Source: Anagrus nilaparvatae (Eukaryota > Arthropoda > Insecta > Hymenoptera > Mymaridae). From it: DNA of 64,000 nt. The stretch is from positions 5,458,001 to 5,522,000 of the forward strand of contig JAKSXM010000142.1 in the NCBI GenBank assembly GCA_022575985.1, read 5' to 3'. Below are positions 33,671 through 47,300 of the stretch, piece by piece. The notes below the pieces were generated by a model. The model ran no database searches and was not told the origin of the DNA. It was given only the letters and a program-made list of their open reading frames with translations. Each line of letters begins with the position of its first letter. Positions within the stretch are counted from its first letter, which is position 1. The translations under genes were made by a program, and so were the position numbers.

Positions 33671-36600
33671 AGTATTTATTTATTATAGTATTTATTATCC
33701 ATTCATTTTTTTCGACCCGTCAAAGTAATCTTAGACAAACCAAATTTAAAAACTTGTACTAAAAGTTGGAAATTTATATCGATAACTTTTCATATTCATA
33801 AGATTTTTTTTTCTTTTTCTTTTTTTTAACTTCATTCAACGTCAAGAGGTTTGAATTGGTTCACATAAGCCATTTATCAAAACTTATAAACGACTTGGTT
33901 ACTTTGAAAGAAAGTATACATTCTGCCTTACTCATTGCTTCTGGGCTTGCAAAAAAGAAACTAACACAGTAACATAAAAAACTTATAAAGAAAAAAAAAA
34001 CGAAGAAAATTCTTTCAAATTCTATTACTAATAAATTTAAAACTTTTGTTTAAACTATGCAAAAAATTTATCAAAACTTATTCGAAGAAATAAAATAGCA
34101 TAAAATCAAGATTTGCTCATTATCACTTAAATAAGCCACAGCAAATCTTCCCTAAAAGCACGAAAATCCTTATTTTCACGTATTTGGAGAGTTGGATAAA
34201 AAAAAATCGAGTTTTTTTTTTTTTTTAAGTCGAATTTTTCGGGCGAATGAGCTGCAATCAGTCTTGGCATTGTACTAACTCGCTCCAACGCCTTCATTTC
34301 ATTGGAAATGACAATAAATTTACTGGCACACGCGCTTTTAACGTCAACGAGCTTTACTCTATACAATTCAAACCAAGTGCCGAGTTTAATTCACGTCTGG
34401 AAATTTTTCAAGGACTTGAAAAAATAAAATTATTTCTATTTCTCTGTATAATCCAATCAATGTAACAAAAGATTAAAAATTTAAACTTTCTGCGTAATTA
34501 ATTCTTTTAATTAGTTTTATTGATAAAATGAAAACAGTTTTCTCAAATACAAGTTAGTTAATTATTGTTTAAATTTATGAAAAAAGATAATGTGACCGAA
34601 AATGTATAAGGTCGTAAAGTATCAATTGGAGGGGGGAGCAAACCACGATAACCGTATGTATAATCTGTGTATAAATTTTTGTTAATCTAACCATCTGCAT
34701 TTATAAAATATTTAACAAAAATTTCTATAAAAGTTTTCTCCTTTTAATTCTCTCTGGTCTAATTATTATACCATTGTTCTTAAAAAGTTTATTCAGAAAA
34801 TTAGTCATTCCAGTGAACTTGAAAATACTTCATTAGCTCCTTTTTGTCCTTTCTCGAAAGTCTAATTTTCAAATTATATGCTACGAAAATATATTTCATT
34901 TTATTCGATATAAAAAAGTAAAAAAGCACCTCCTTGCAATTCAAGCTATTACCCTGAAAGATCCAATTTTGTGTCAGCTATAGAGGAGAAGAGAAGCTTC
35001 AAGCACTCGACGTTTTACTCGAGAGCTGAGCGCTTGAAGAAAATAAAATAAATTCTTATTTTACTGTAACGCAAACTTTTTACATTTACCCTCTAATATT
35101 TTATTTAATTAAGTAATAATTCAATATAGAAAAAAAAATATATCTTTTTTTTTACTGTGCTTGCAAGTTTTAGAGTCAATGTTCTCTCGTAATTCTCACT
35201 CGACAAAATTTGAATTTCCTCGTACATTTAATGCGCTAAAAAAAACGTCTGCTTTTAAGTATCAATTTTTATGTTTTCTCAAATGGACAATCTTTTTTTG
35301 GCACTTTTTTTTTATGTTATAAAATTTTGTACTTTTTTTTAATATTTTTTTTTATCGAAATTGTATGTACATTTATGTTTCAGTATTTTAGATCGTAAAA
35401 AATATGAAATTTCATCTCTATTTTTTTTGCACGCGTAAACAAAACTTGAATATCGAGTTGAACAAACAAAAAATAAAAAAATAACAGTCATAATAACAGA
35501 AATTCAAGTTTTAAGTTATCGTTCTTTTGGCTTGAAACTTGAAGCCAATAACTTTTTTTTTTTAACAACTATAACGAGTTTACGTAAAGACGTACCATTC
35601 TTCTTGGGATAATCATTTGAAAAAAGAAGAAAAAAAGTTTAAAATTCTTATTTTTTATCTTTTTATGAAAATTCTATGTCAAAGAATAACAATTTTCGTA
35701 AAATATATTGTATAATATAAAATTTTCTATGAAATATGCAAAACACGTGCTACAGACATCTGCTTTCGTTTCAAGATTTAGCCGAAAATATTCTCTATTT
35801 CGACTACAAGCGCGTACGACTCGTACAAAGGAATTAACCTTACGATTTCATTGTTTAATACCGCCATTATATTTATCCCATTTACATAAATTAATATAAT
35901 TGAAAAATAACTTTTTTGAGTTTTAGAAATTTTAAAAAACTCCCACATGTGCTTTGTTGTAAAAAAGTTTACATACACATAAAAAAGGCTTTTAAGGCCA
36001 GAACGAAGAAGAAGAAGAAGAAGACGAAGGACGTGCTCGCGAATCTTAAAACTAAACTTTGCTCATTTTTCGCTCTTGAATGCAGGCTTTCGAAACTTTT
36101 CTCTCAAATATCAAGAAAATCAATCGTTCATTCGAGCTCCTTATGTACTTTTTACTATACCTTAACTCGCATTTACCCGTTAAATAAAATTTTACTTATT
36201 CATCATTTTTTATTTCATTTTTTAAAATAAAATTCTAAAAGTGTAATAAACAATAGCTTTATTTTATGAATTATTAATTATGTATCCATTCGTGTCATTT
36301 TGAATACTAAATAAGATTACCTAGTTATTTATAGCTATTTATTTATCATACTTTTTCAATTTTTCATTTTTGCAATTGTCTGATTTTTAAAATATTGAAA
36401 ATAAAACCCTGACACGAATATTTTGTATATCAATTTTTATTCAATTTATTTTACAGATACATTTTTTATGAATATTTATCGAATTCTTATAAAAACAATT
36501 ATTAAAATTCAGCACTTAAAATAAACACCCTTTGTATTTTGAACATGATTTAGTGTTTTCTGAATAGAGATGAAATTTTCTGGAACGGTTTTTTGAAAAG

Positions 36601-37270
36601 TTTATTAGTAGTACTTACACGATAGTGTGGGTGTCTGATAGTAGCAAAAACCCGAATGCCATTTTAAATCCTTTGGCAAGAACTTCCTCATCTTAAATGT
36701 AAGAGCTTTATAAATTTCTGCAATTTACATCGAATAATTCGAAATTTGAATAAATATTGAAATAAACTTAACGAAATGAAATTCATAATTCTTTAAAGAG
36801 TCGAAAGAAAAATATTTAACGAACGAAATGTAATTTAAAATGTAAGTTATGCCAGAGAGGTCTTTGAATACAAAGTAACGTAAGTAAATATGTATAAATA
36901 TTTTTGCGAGAGTATTTTAGAGTTTTAATAATAAGTTGTTCTTTTGCAATATATTCGTCATTTTATTCTTTTCCCTCTCGTCGTTATTCTGCTTTACTTT
37001 GTTGCTGCGGGCTTTTCCAAAGTTGAGCTTTGTTGAAAACTTCTAATTATTTTTCGACTTTAGCATTATAGGAAGGTGAAAGAGACAGCAGCTCGTGTCT
37101 CTACGTTAATGAGGCAACCATCGGCGGATAATTAAAAGTTGCTCGTGAATGAGTCTTATTATTTTTTTCTATTAATGTCACATAAACATACTTTGATCAT
37201 TGTTAAATGGAGCTTAAACTTTGCTTTCAACTAATAATAATAATGATAATTGTTTTTTGTATTTTTGCAG
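33671..37270. other. Intron sequence with regulatory-looking patches
   Basis: No gene supported. GC-balanced patches at 34235-34400, 36000-36150 (with a GAA microsatellite at about 36006-36030) and 36960-37150 are the best candidates for conserved non-coding or regulatory DNA. The last lies just before the 36-nt exon. The overlapping open frames at 34127-34465 and 35708-36230 have no domain. Confidence 0.4.
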
Positions 37271-37306
37271 ATATGACGTACAAACCTCGCCAACCTGTTA
37301 TCGAGG
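37271..37306 (+). CDS. Membrane protein, 36-nt microexon (exon 2)
   Basis: The acceptor ATTTTTGCAG ends at 37270, and a perfect donor (GAGG|GTAAGT) follows at 37307. Entering in phase 1 from the upstream exon, it reads (H)MTYKPRQPVIE and leaves in phase 1, so inclusion or skipping keeps frame. It would encode the juxtamembrane part of the presumed extracellular side. Consensus sites on both sides, a length divisible by three and no stop make it credible, but it rests on splice signals alone. Confidence 0.6.
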
Positions 37307-38910
37307 GTAAGTTTTTCTCTAAGCAATTAATGTAGTTCTAGTCTAGAGATTTCTGAAATCAAGTATTCGAGAAATAAAATCTTCTTACTCTCGAGCAATA
37401 AATCTAAAGCAAGTTCGAATTCCCTTTAGTATTGAATTTCTTATCCTTTTAAAAGTAAACAGAAGTTGTAGAAAAAGTTTTTTAAGATAAAAGTATATAC
37501 TCATTGAATGAGTGTTAGCCTATTAAAAAACTAGCTGGAATATTACATTAAATTATCTGCACTCCTTTTACGAATTAATTGCTTTAGCCTAGTTTTAACT
37601 GATTCTAAATAAACTGGAGTAGAGGTGGAAAAAAAATCGATGATAAAGAAATTTGTCAGAGCATTCGATGCATGTTGTATAAAATTCATTTTGATAAAAT
37701 ATATATTTCAGCTTACGTTCGTTTTATATTAAAAACAAACACTAATACATAGTAAATTTGGCCTATCAAGTATAAACTCTTTTCTTTTCTTTTCTTTATG
37801 TAATACGTAGCTCGAAGGGAAAAATGCAATATAAAATAAAGTAAGGCACATGAAATATGCTTTTTGCATATAAGTCAATTCATGCTTCTGCGGTAATCTC
37901 GTTGCGCCTTACCGAATAACCTTTTATATTAAAAAAAAAGAAAGAAAATCTACGTTATTTCTCATATTATTTAAGAATTAAAAAAAATTACAGCATGCAT
38001 GTGAATTTCTCAATAGCTTCAGATTATGGCTGGCTTATTAAGTCGTAAAAAATATTATAAGAAAATTTTTTCTCTTTTAAAACCATAGATTCAAAAAATA
38101 ATGGACCTTAAAAAGTTGGTAAGCGAACAAACTAAACACGAAGATATGTAAAGAAGAAAATCCCTTTTTTCCAGCTATATAATATTATATGTATATAGAA
38201 ACCTGAGCATTTTTCTCCTTACCAAATTTATGAAATGATCTCAAAGTTCTTTTTTTTTTTAAATGTATAGTAAAAAAACTTTTATATATATAATATCTTT
38301 TGTACAAGAAAGAAAATACTTGGCGTTTTCTAATCCTTTTATTAAAGCATGCTCAGCAAACTCTATATTATACATAAATGCTAAAGAAAAATATAACGTA
38401 CAAATGAAAAGATGAACGCATATGAAAAAAGAGAAAGAAAAAATGAAGGCGTTTTTATATTTAAAAAAAACATTATTCTTTTATCCCAAGTAAAATTTTA
38501 ATTTCTTTTCTAAATAACACGTATTATTACTTTTTTTTGCAAAAAAATTTTTCTTTCTGACGTCGATTGCTGAAACTTGAGAACAATAAGAAATTACTTT
38601 TTTAGCAAACTTTTATCCTACTAAATTGCTAATCTTTTTCAAAATATTCATTCCATACAAGAAGTCATGTGGTTGCTAGATCGAATCCATCAATTTGGCT
38701 TATTTTGGATACACATTTTTGTCTGCACTTAATTTTATAAATTATATTATATTTTAAGACCATTTCTCGCTACAAGTCACCCCAAAGGTTAGATAAGTAT
38801 AGTTAGGGTGGAGGAAGGGGTGCCATTAAATTTTATCTTTTATCCTTTTAATTTACATGTATAAAAATGAAAATCTAGACGTATGAACGGCATCCACGTA
38901 AAACCGATGA
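37307..38910. other. Intron sequence
   Basis: AT-rich intron DNA. A GC-balanced stretch at 38765-38830 (CAAGTCACCCCAAAGG and following) marks the approach to the 311-bp satellite. No gene seen. Confidence 0.45.
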
Positions 38911-40545
38911 TAGGGTTTTAACCTATCTAATAAAAAATGCTACTGAAGTAAGGGAACTGGGTTATTTGACAATTTTTATTCTTGCGAAAATCGGGGTATA
39001 TAATTATAGAAAAATATTGAATTTTTCGCTGTTTGGTACCGAAAAAGGTTTGAAGCAGTGAAAAACTTTAATCAATATGGTTCCCCGGGTCAAAGAACCC
39101 AAAAAATCTGATATAAATGGATTTAAGTGAGTTTGAAAATTTTTGTATTTTACAAATTTTGGGTTTATTCGCATAAAATCATTTGAATTAGTTAAAACCC
39201 ATTATAAACCAAGTTTTCTAACAAAAAATGTGCTGATTCAATGGGGGAAGTGGTTTTTTTAAACAATTTTTATTTTTGCAAAAATCTAAAGGGGTATATA
39301 CAGAAAAATGTCAAAAAAATTTTTTTTCAAATTTTTCGATTTTTGGTACCGAAAAAGGTTTGAAACATTGAAAAACTTAAATCTATATGGTTTCACAGGT
39401 CAGGGAGCCTAAAAAACCTCATATAAATGGATTTAAGTGAATTTGAAAATTTTTGGATTTTACAAATTTTGAGTTTATTCGCTTAAAACCATTTGAATTA
39501 GTTAAAATATCCATTATGAACCATGTTTTCTAACCAAAAACGTGCTGATTAAATGGTGGGAGCGTTTTTTTTTTAACAATTTTTATTTTTGCGAAAATCT
39601 AAAGGGGTATATACAGAAAAATGTCAAAAAAACTTTTTTTCAAATTTTTCGCTTTTAGGTACCGAAAAAGGTTTGAAACAGTGAAAACCTTAAATCAATA
39701 GGGTTTCCCGGGTCAGAGAGCCCAAAAAACCTTATATAAATGGATTTTAGTGAATTTGAAAATTTTTGGATTTTACAAATTTTGGGTTTATACGCATAAA
39801 ATCATTTGAATTAGTTAAAACCCATTATAAACCAAGTTTTCTAACCAAAAACGTGCTGATTCAATGGGGGAAGTGGTTTTTTTAAACAATTTTTATTTTT
39901 GCAAAAATCTAAAGGGGTATATACAGAAAAATTTCAAAAAAATTTTTTTTCAAATTTTTCGATTTTTGGTACCGAAAAAGGTTTGAAACAGTAAAAAACT
40001 TAAATCAATAGGGTTTCCCGGGTCAGAGAGCCCAAAAAACCTTATATAAATGGATTTTAGTGAATTTGAAAATTTTTGGATTTTACAAATTTTGGGTTTA
40101 TTCGCATAAAATCATTTGAATTAGTTAAAATCCATTATGATCCATGTTTTCTAACCAAAAACGTGCTGATTAAATGGTAGGAGCGGTTTTTTTTAACAAT
40201 TTTTATTTTTGCGAAAATCTAAAGGGGTGTATATACAGAAAAATGTCAAAAAAACTTTTTTTCAAATTTTTCGCTTTTAGGTACCGAAAAAGGTTTGAAA
40301 CAGTGAAAAACTTTAATCAATAGGGTTTCCTGGGTCAGAGAGCCCAAAAAACCTCATATAAATGAATTTAAGTGAATTTGAAATTTTTTGGATTTTACAA
40401 ATTTTGGGTTTATTCGCATAAAATCATTTGAATTAGTTAAAAATCATTAGGAACCAAGTTTTATAACCAAAAGAGTGCTGATTAAATGGGGGAAGCGGAC
40501 TTTTTTGACAATTTTCATTTTACCCAAAATCTTTTTTTCTTAAGG
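38911..40545. repeat. 311-bp tandem satellite with dimeric higher-order pattern (five copies)
   Basis: GGTACCGAAAAAGGTTTGAA (first copy slightly diverged downstream) starts at 39035, 39345, 39658, 39968 and 40280, spaced 310, 313, 310 and 312 bp. Copies 2 and 4 share TTTTTCGATTTTTGGTACC, while 3 and 5 share TTTTTCGCTTTTAGGTACC and the TTAAATGGT(G/A)GGAGCG block. So there is an alternating dimer of about 622 bp. Copy 1 is the most diverged. It lies inside the large intron of the membrane-protein gene. Confidence 0.9.
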
Positions 40546-42770
40546 ATGATAACTACCAAGCTGGGGATAATAGACATAAGAAACTATTACTCTCTCTTTC
40601 TATCATATTACTATAGAAGCGAGAACCTTGCGCGCGCACAATTATACGATAGCATTATCAAATAAATAAAATTTTCGTTATAAACAAACCACCCTAGTCT
40701 AAAATAAATTGAATAATTATATTCTACGATATGTTTTTTATATGTTATAATTTTTTTATCAAAAACTGTACTCAAAAAATACTTTAATTTTTTATTGTAA
40801 AATGTCGTCCCATAAGAATCACGTGTATAAGATGCTCGGAGAAGCAAAATTATTTTTAATTATTTAATAATGAAGGAGTCACCCTAGGATCTTCTAATTT
40901 TAAATATGTATTTTTTAATATGCTTTCTTGTTATATACCAACTTTTATTAAAATCTGTACTCAAACAAAAAAGGTGAGCAACATCCTTAAGATACATTTA
41001 GATAGTAAAAATAATAATGGTTTATTCAAATTATGAAAAAAGTTCATTGTTTGCAATCGAAATCTTACTGCTTACAATTGTTTTTATTTATAAATTAACC
41101 CAGAGTTTTATTTCGATTAAACGTGAAATATGATTTTGAGGGGATTGGCGCGCTTCAGCGCTCAGTTAAAATATAAAATTTAATGAAAGTTATTTCACTG
41201 ATAATGTAATATGTATATAATATATATTTAATTAAAATATTTATATAATATAAGTTATACTTTAATATTAAATATTGATTTTTTAAAATACATATTATTT
41301 ATAAGTATATTTAAAAAAATTAAATTACTTAATATTTGTTTATTAAAATTAATGAATAAAATCATTTATTTAAATTTTAAAAATAAAATGTTAAATTATG
41401 TAGAACTTTATACATTAAAATTTAAGCATTTTCACGTTAACCCTTCAACGGGTACAGCAGTTCGTATATCTGTAGAAAATTTCCCTCAGAATCCAAATTG
41501 TTTGTTAGATTTTCATTCTGACACGTAATGCATAGCGGGAAATATTCCATTATTTGTGAAAAATGATTTTTTATGAAGCCTTTAAGATGTATATAATTTT
41601 TTTAACCACCAGATTATTTCTAACACATAGCATATCGATAAATAAGCTTCTCGTTTAACTTTCAGAATTTTAAGGGAGGTGGAATTGGAGATATTTAGAT
41701 TTTAGTGATTAGGAACACAAATAGTGAACACAGCCATCTGGAAACAAAATAGAATGCCAAACTACTGTCATATTTTAAACCATCAGAAAATTTTACCAAG
41801 GACTTTGTCTGTTACTAACATGCTTGTGGGGGGTTTTATTATTAGATTTTTAAAAAATTTTATTAAACAATTAAAAAGTTTGAAAAAACGTAATTTGGGT
41901 CTTAACTGGGCAGTTTTGCTCTTAGGGGGTTAAAAATTTAAGTGATTATGTTTCATGTATTCAAAAAAGTACACTCAAAGTAAACCATATTGGAAGATTC
42001 AATATGGCAACCGTATGGCTTCTTACATGGAATTACTCATATATTTTGAAACAGATAAACAATTGACTAATATAAAAGTTTGTTGAAAAAGTAATAATTT
42101 ATTTTCGATCTCAATTTTCAGAAACTCGCAAAAACTTAATTATCTTAAAATTTCATAATTTAAACATTCAAGCGTAAAAAAATATATTTCACAATGATAA
42201 TTCAAGGTATCTCTTATCAGTTATTCAATAAAATTCATATTGTTATACACAGTCAAGAATAAAAATTATTAATTTTGATATATTTTAGCTTGTAAAGGGT
42301 TGTTATTAAAACTACCGAAACTGTCACATGATGAAAATTGCAACAAATTAAATGGTAAATAAACAACTTTATGTTATTTATTGACCAAGATATAAATAAA
42401 TTAAATAAATGTTTACAATTTATTAAAAATTTACGTCAATCGTTTATCTTTAAATTTGGAATTAATAAATATTTTCAAATTTTTAATTAAAATAATGTTT
42501 ATTTAAATTGTTTGCTTAAAAAATAAAGTACTTAAAAGAGAATAAATTTAGATAACGAGTCATCTAATACGATTAATTTAATTAAAGAGTTAAAATTGGC
42601 AAAACGACATTTATTTACGCATATATATAAACTTTCCTTTCCAACAAAATAATGATATTGTAATTCCTGGTTGTATTTTATAGGCTTACAATTATGCAAT
42701 TATGTACGATTCAAAAGCTCGTGTATTCTGCCTGTTCTCTCTGTACCGGTCAAACCTTCCTTTCTTTTTT
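40546..42770. other. Intron / intergenic sequence
   Basis: No supported gene. A small GC-rich spot (TTGGCGCGCTTCAGCGCTCA, about 41145) stands out. The open frame at 41724-41933 has no domain. Confidence 0.4.
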
Positions 42771-42772
42771 AT

Positions 42773-42778
42773 TTTATT
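42773..42778 (-). terminator. Poly(A) signal of the MRJP/Yellow-like gene
   Basis: AATAAA on the minus strand, about 32 bases beyond the stop codon, within GAATAAAATAAAAAAG. Confidence 0.55.
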
Positions 42779-42809
42779 CTCTTTTCTAAATTGATAGGTC
42801 GGAAAATAT

Positions 42810-44310
42810 TTACAAGCTGCATTTTGTACCAGCAATAAGTTTTTTCACTGGTGCTGCGAGAATTTTGAAATTGTACTCTTCGTAATTTAGTTTTCCTAAT
42901 GCAAAATATGGGTATTTATTGACTAATCCCCAGAATTCTTCTTCGGGATGATTTTTTGTTGCTGGTACAATTTGCATTTGATTAACGTATAGTATGTTTT
43001 CACTATCTTGAGCTACTATTTCCTGTGTCGTCGGAAAAACAAATATTTTTATTGAATTTCTTTAGAATAAATAATAAATAAATTTTGGAAAAAAAAAATA
43101 AACTTACGATGTTTTCGCTCGAAAGTTTGGTAGATCTGTTCCAGCAAGCGATAGCTGCTTCTTTTGTTGGAGAAAAGAAAAGTACACCTTCTGATGAAAA
43201 CTTTTGCCCAGCTGCTTGACTGCTCAAAACTTCTTTTTCACCAAGAATTTTCAAATCTGCGCCGTCCTTGCTTTTCTTTAAATCATCAGTACTGACATAA
43301 TAAAGATCGTAAGAGGAAAGTGGTCTAAAGTATAAAAATTTGGATTTATCGGATGATGTTTTTGGGGAAATCGCCATTCCTAAAATTCCATCGTAAGGGA
43401 AATCGATTGAAACTGAACCGACGTGTAATTTGGTTGCATTTGCGACAGGGTTGAATATTGGATTTTCTAACCTAGTAAATTTGTTCTCATTAAATACGAT
43501 TAAACCATGTCCAAAGGTGTCAGCAACATAGACCTAAATAACAAAAAAATTTTAAACATCAAAATGATTTTTTTTAATTAAAAAAACTGACGTGAATACT
43601 TACAGAAGTTTTTTCACACGTTTCTGTATCATCTGTTTCCACGACAATGTTTGTTAAAAGACTGATTCCTTGCTTATTGTGAGAAATTTCTTTTGGTATT
43701 TTAACACGTTTAACAAGTTTATCGGTATTCAAGTCAAATGCCAACAATTGAGCATCACATTTAAAATCAGAGTCCAAAGTTGCTCCTGAATCTAAGATCC
43801 AGAGTCTATTGCAGCTGTCGATCTGTTAACAGAGTCATAAAACATGAATTAAAAAATTTTTTAAATATAGAAAAAGGTATTTAACTCACCTCCATTCTGA
43901 TAACACTGGTCAAACCATCGCAATCTCCTTTTTTGAACCAAGACCAATCTGGGTAAGGGGCTACTATTGGTCCAGATGGTCCCATTTCTTTGGTAACAGT
44001 ACCCAATCTCACTGGATTACCGGTTAAACCAATAAAGGAAAGAAAAACTCTTCCATCTGAAAAATAATAGATTTAATAATAAATAAAAAATTTTTTTAGC
44101 CATAACCTTATTACCTTTGTCCTTTTTGCTGTCCATTGGTAAAACTTTATGGAAATCATAGTCTCCAGTTTGCATAGCAACTCTCTTTTGCTCAGGTGAT
44201 TCCCATTTAAAATCAACGTACTTCCATTGATAAACGGTATCTAATTTTTGAACCGCTGCTAATGCAGCAGTTGCCAAAAATAATAAGAAAAAAACTTTTT
44301 TTTCGAACAT
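42810..44310 (-). CDS. Major royal jelly protein / Yellow family secreted protein
   Basis: Five exons: complement of 44115-44310, 43890-44056, 43604-43822, 43108-43533 and 42810-43022. All have GT-AG borders, and they sum to 1,221 nt (406 residues plus TAA), the usual MRJP size. Residues 1-19 (MFEKKVFFLLFLATAALAA) are a signal peptide. Family signatures are VYQWKYVDFKW near the mature N-terminus, GPIVAPYPDWSW (94-105), GDCDGLTS, IDSCNRLWILDSG (122-134), VYVADTFGHGLIVF (195-208), the GMAISP block, SSEGVLFFSP and ACWN (323-326), and YVNQMQIVPATK near the end. Six cysteines match the MRJP pattern. Sequons lie at N226 and N326. Expected fold: a secreted six-bladed propeller; known relatives bind sterols or act in cuticle pigmentation, and the ligand here is unknown. 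The gene lies antisense within the 22-kb intron of the membrane-protein gene. Short introns (58-84 bp) are typical of Hymenoptera. Confidence 0.95.
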
Positions 44311-44372
44311 TGTACGTGATTATCTGAAATCAAATTTTTTACTTGAAAATAAAAATGAATTTATTGTTTTTA

Positions 44373-44380
44373 CTTATATA
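44373..44380 (-). promoter_or_regulatory. TATA box of the MRJP/Yellow-like gene
   Basis: TATATAAG on the minus strand, about 63-70 bases upstream of the start codon, followed about 36 bases later by TCAAGT, a weak initiator (A near 44344). An acceptor-like GATTTCAG at 44331-44324 leaves open a 5' UTR intron. Confidence 0.4.
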
Positions 44381-44399
44381 AGGAACCCAGAGATTAAAA

Positions 44400-47300
44400 A
44401 AAAATAATCTTTTGAATAATTTATTTGCACATTCATAAAATTCTAAGAAAGGAAAAATATTAAATATAATTAAAATGATTAAAACTGCATATATTAATTA
44501 TATAAGCGTTTATTTTTGGCACGATCTCAATGTATCCAATTCATAAATGAAATGGAAAAGTCCTAAAAATGTCTAATTTTTGAGGAAATTTTGTCCCCAA
44601 GTCATTTTTTTGACTTTTCAATTATACAGTATTGTTAGGATAAATTCGCCCTTTTTAATTAATTAATTAATTATTCAATAATTATTAATAAAAATAAAAA
44701 CTAAATACAATTAACCTAGAAAGGGTTAGCAAGTTTTCTAGGCTTGCCCCATCCTTCAGACGAATTTAATGTAATTATAAAAGAAAAGTTAAAACTGAAT
44801 ATATTTATATTTGATACAAAATGCATGTTTAAGTTGTCCCTGCGTGGTTCCTATGATCGAAGATTTTAGCCTATTTATCACTCTTTTCGGTAATTTTAAA
44901 AGTAAAAAGATATATTTGAACTTTTTTATTAAAATTTATTAGTAAAACAAGGATAACTTGACTGACTTTTCTGGACTGTTTTGAGACTCCCTGATTGAGA
45001 ATGTCTTAGCAATAAAGTTTTTGGAATTTGTGGTTCTTTCGATTTCCCTTTTCATGAGCATTTTTCAAGAAAAAATTCATAGACAAGTTATCAAATGAAT
45101 TCCTATGACTACATTTTATAAATAAAAATGTTTACCGTTAGGTAATTACAAAAATAAAAATTTTAAGATGACTAAATAACAATAAAAAGTTTATAATTTT
45201 ATCTTATGTAATAAAAATTTTTAACGTTTTTTTTTTATGATTATCTTGTTTTTCAACATTCCAATATTTATATTTTGATAGACAATGGATTGGAAGTCTA
45301 CAGAGATAAAAATAAAAAATAAAAATTAAGGTCATTCGAAAAATTTCTTAAATTATTATTAAAAATAAAATGCTAATGTACCATCAGAGTATTTAAAAAT
45401 GTAAATACAAAGAAAGTCTATGAATTTAAATTAAACGTTTAAAATGACATTTAACTCTATTATAAAAAGTTGTAAAATATTCAAAAATATAACTTCAACT
45501 TTCTTTATTTTTCTTTCTACAGCGAGTATATCAGAGAAAGTTCAAGTTAAGAGTTAAGTATTGAGCTTTGATGCTTTAATTCTCGGGGTTGAGCTCTGTG
45601 ACTGAAACATTGTTCCCTAGGGGGCTTAAGCCAAGCTTTTCGATTTATATGGACAAACGAGCTAATGCATCCTTTTAAGTAACTCACTTATGTCAAATAC
45701 CATTTTTTTTATTTTCCCCTTTTTTTTAATTAATTCTTTCATAATAAACGAAAATTAATTTATCATCTTATTAAAATTAAAATTTTAATTTGTTAATGTC
45801 AGGTTTTTTATTTTTAGAAATAAATTTTTTTTTTTAATGATTCATCGTTCAGCAGCGACTTAAACTTCTGAGATTTTCGAGCGATAAACTATTCAATTAC
45901 AAAGTTCTCTTAAACTTTCAACGGTATAGCCTCGAGAATATTTTTTATCATTTTTTTTATTTGCAAAAGTTGTAGTTCGCGGGACATTCAAAGCGGTTTA
46001 TGAGACGAGTTAAAGAAAGTAGAAAAAGAAAAGCTATGTTACTTGATGGAAGAATATCAACGAGGAATTAATTAAACAAAGGACAAAGACGAATGTCGGA
46101 TATCTTAATTAAGTTTTTTTATACTTTAGTAGAAAAAATAGAAAAAGTTTTGAATAATTAAACACATAAATAGAAAATAAAATTTAACCTACTTACAAGA
46201 AGTTGCACTAGAAACTACACAAAAGTGACTAAAATTAAAAACATCTTGGACATATTTTATATAAAAAAATAACAATTCATCCTTCTCTCATTTCAGATAA
46301 TTACGTCATTATTCAATCAAAGGCTTTGAAAGTAAATGTCTTTAAAAAAAAAACAAAAAGATTTTAAATATCATGACATTTAAATATTGTTATAAGAATG
46401 CTAATATTTTTTTAATCACGTCATTAAACATGATTTTTGTTTTAATATTGATAAAAATCTTTTTTTCATTTTTATTTAAATAAATTAAAAACACACTCAG
46501 ACACTTCTGATTCTGATATAAAATGAATCATCAATTTACCAATTTTGGGTAAAGGACTAATTTTTTCAACGATTTTTATAAAATTTAAAAAGAGACTAGT
46601 TTGACCGTGTAGAAAATTACTCTGTAATAAAAAAATATATTTTTAGTATTGAAATTATTTAAAAAAATAAAATTATTTATCCTCAAAGGAAAAATATTTT
46701 TTTTTAACGATCGAGACTTATATTTATTTTATTTTTTAAAACTACTATAATATCGACGTATAAAAAAAAAAAAAGTTTCTATATAGCGATTGACGAGGTC
46801 AGTTTGAAACTATAAAATTGCTAAAAGAGAGGAAAAACATTCATTCAAGCGCGAAACGATTTTCTCTTCTTGTTTATACGATTCTTTTTTTATGACCTTC
46901 GTTCTTCTCTGCATACCGTAGAGAGGGATGAAAAATTTATAAAGAGAACAATAACTTTTTTTTTTTTCAAATAAATAATACATTAAATTCAAATAATATA
47001 ATGAAACATGTGAAAATATGTGTAACGTAAAATTTAGAGAAAAAAAAAATTATTTTAAACATAAATCATTTAAGTTGGTAACCATGGGTATAACTTTATA
47101 TACTAAAAAAAAAGAGATTGATTTACGTTTTGGATTTATACGAATTCTTTGTATATTTGGGTTTTGCTCATACAGTAGAGGCTCTTTCTACTACCCAACC
47201 AGCATAAAAAAAAGCTATTGCCAAGTTTTACAATAAAAAAATGTTGTGTATTTTTATTAACTTTTTTTTATTAATAATAATTTTTTTTCTTTATTACATC

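Noticed and set aside
37405..37430. tRNA B-box-like GTTCGAATTCC
   Set aside because: No A box or cloverleaf arms at the right distance; not a tRNA.
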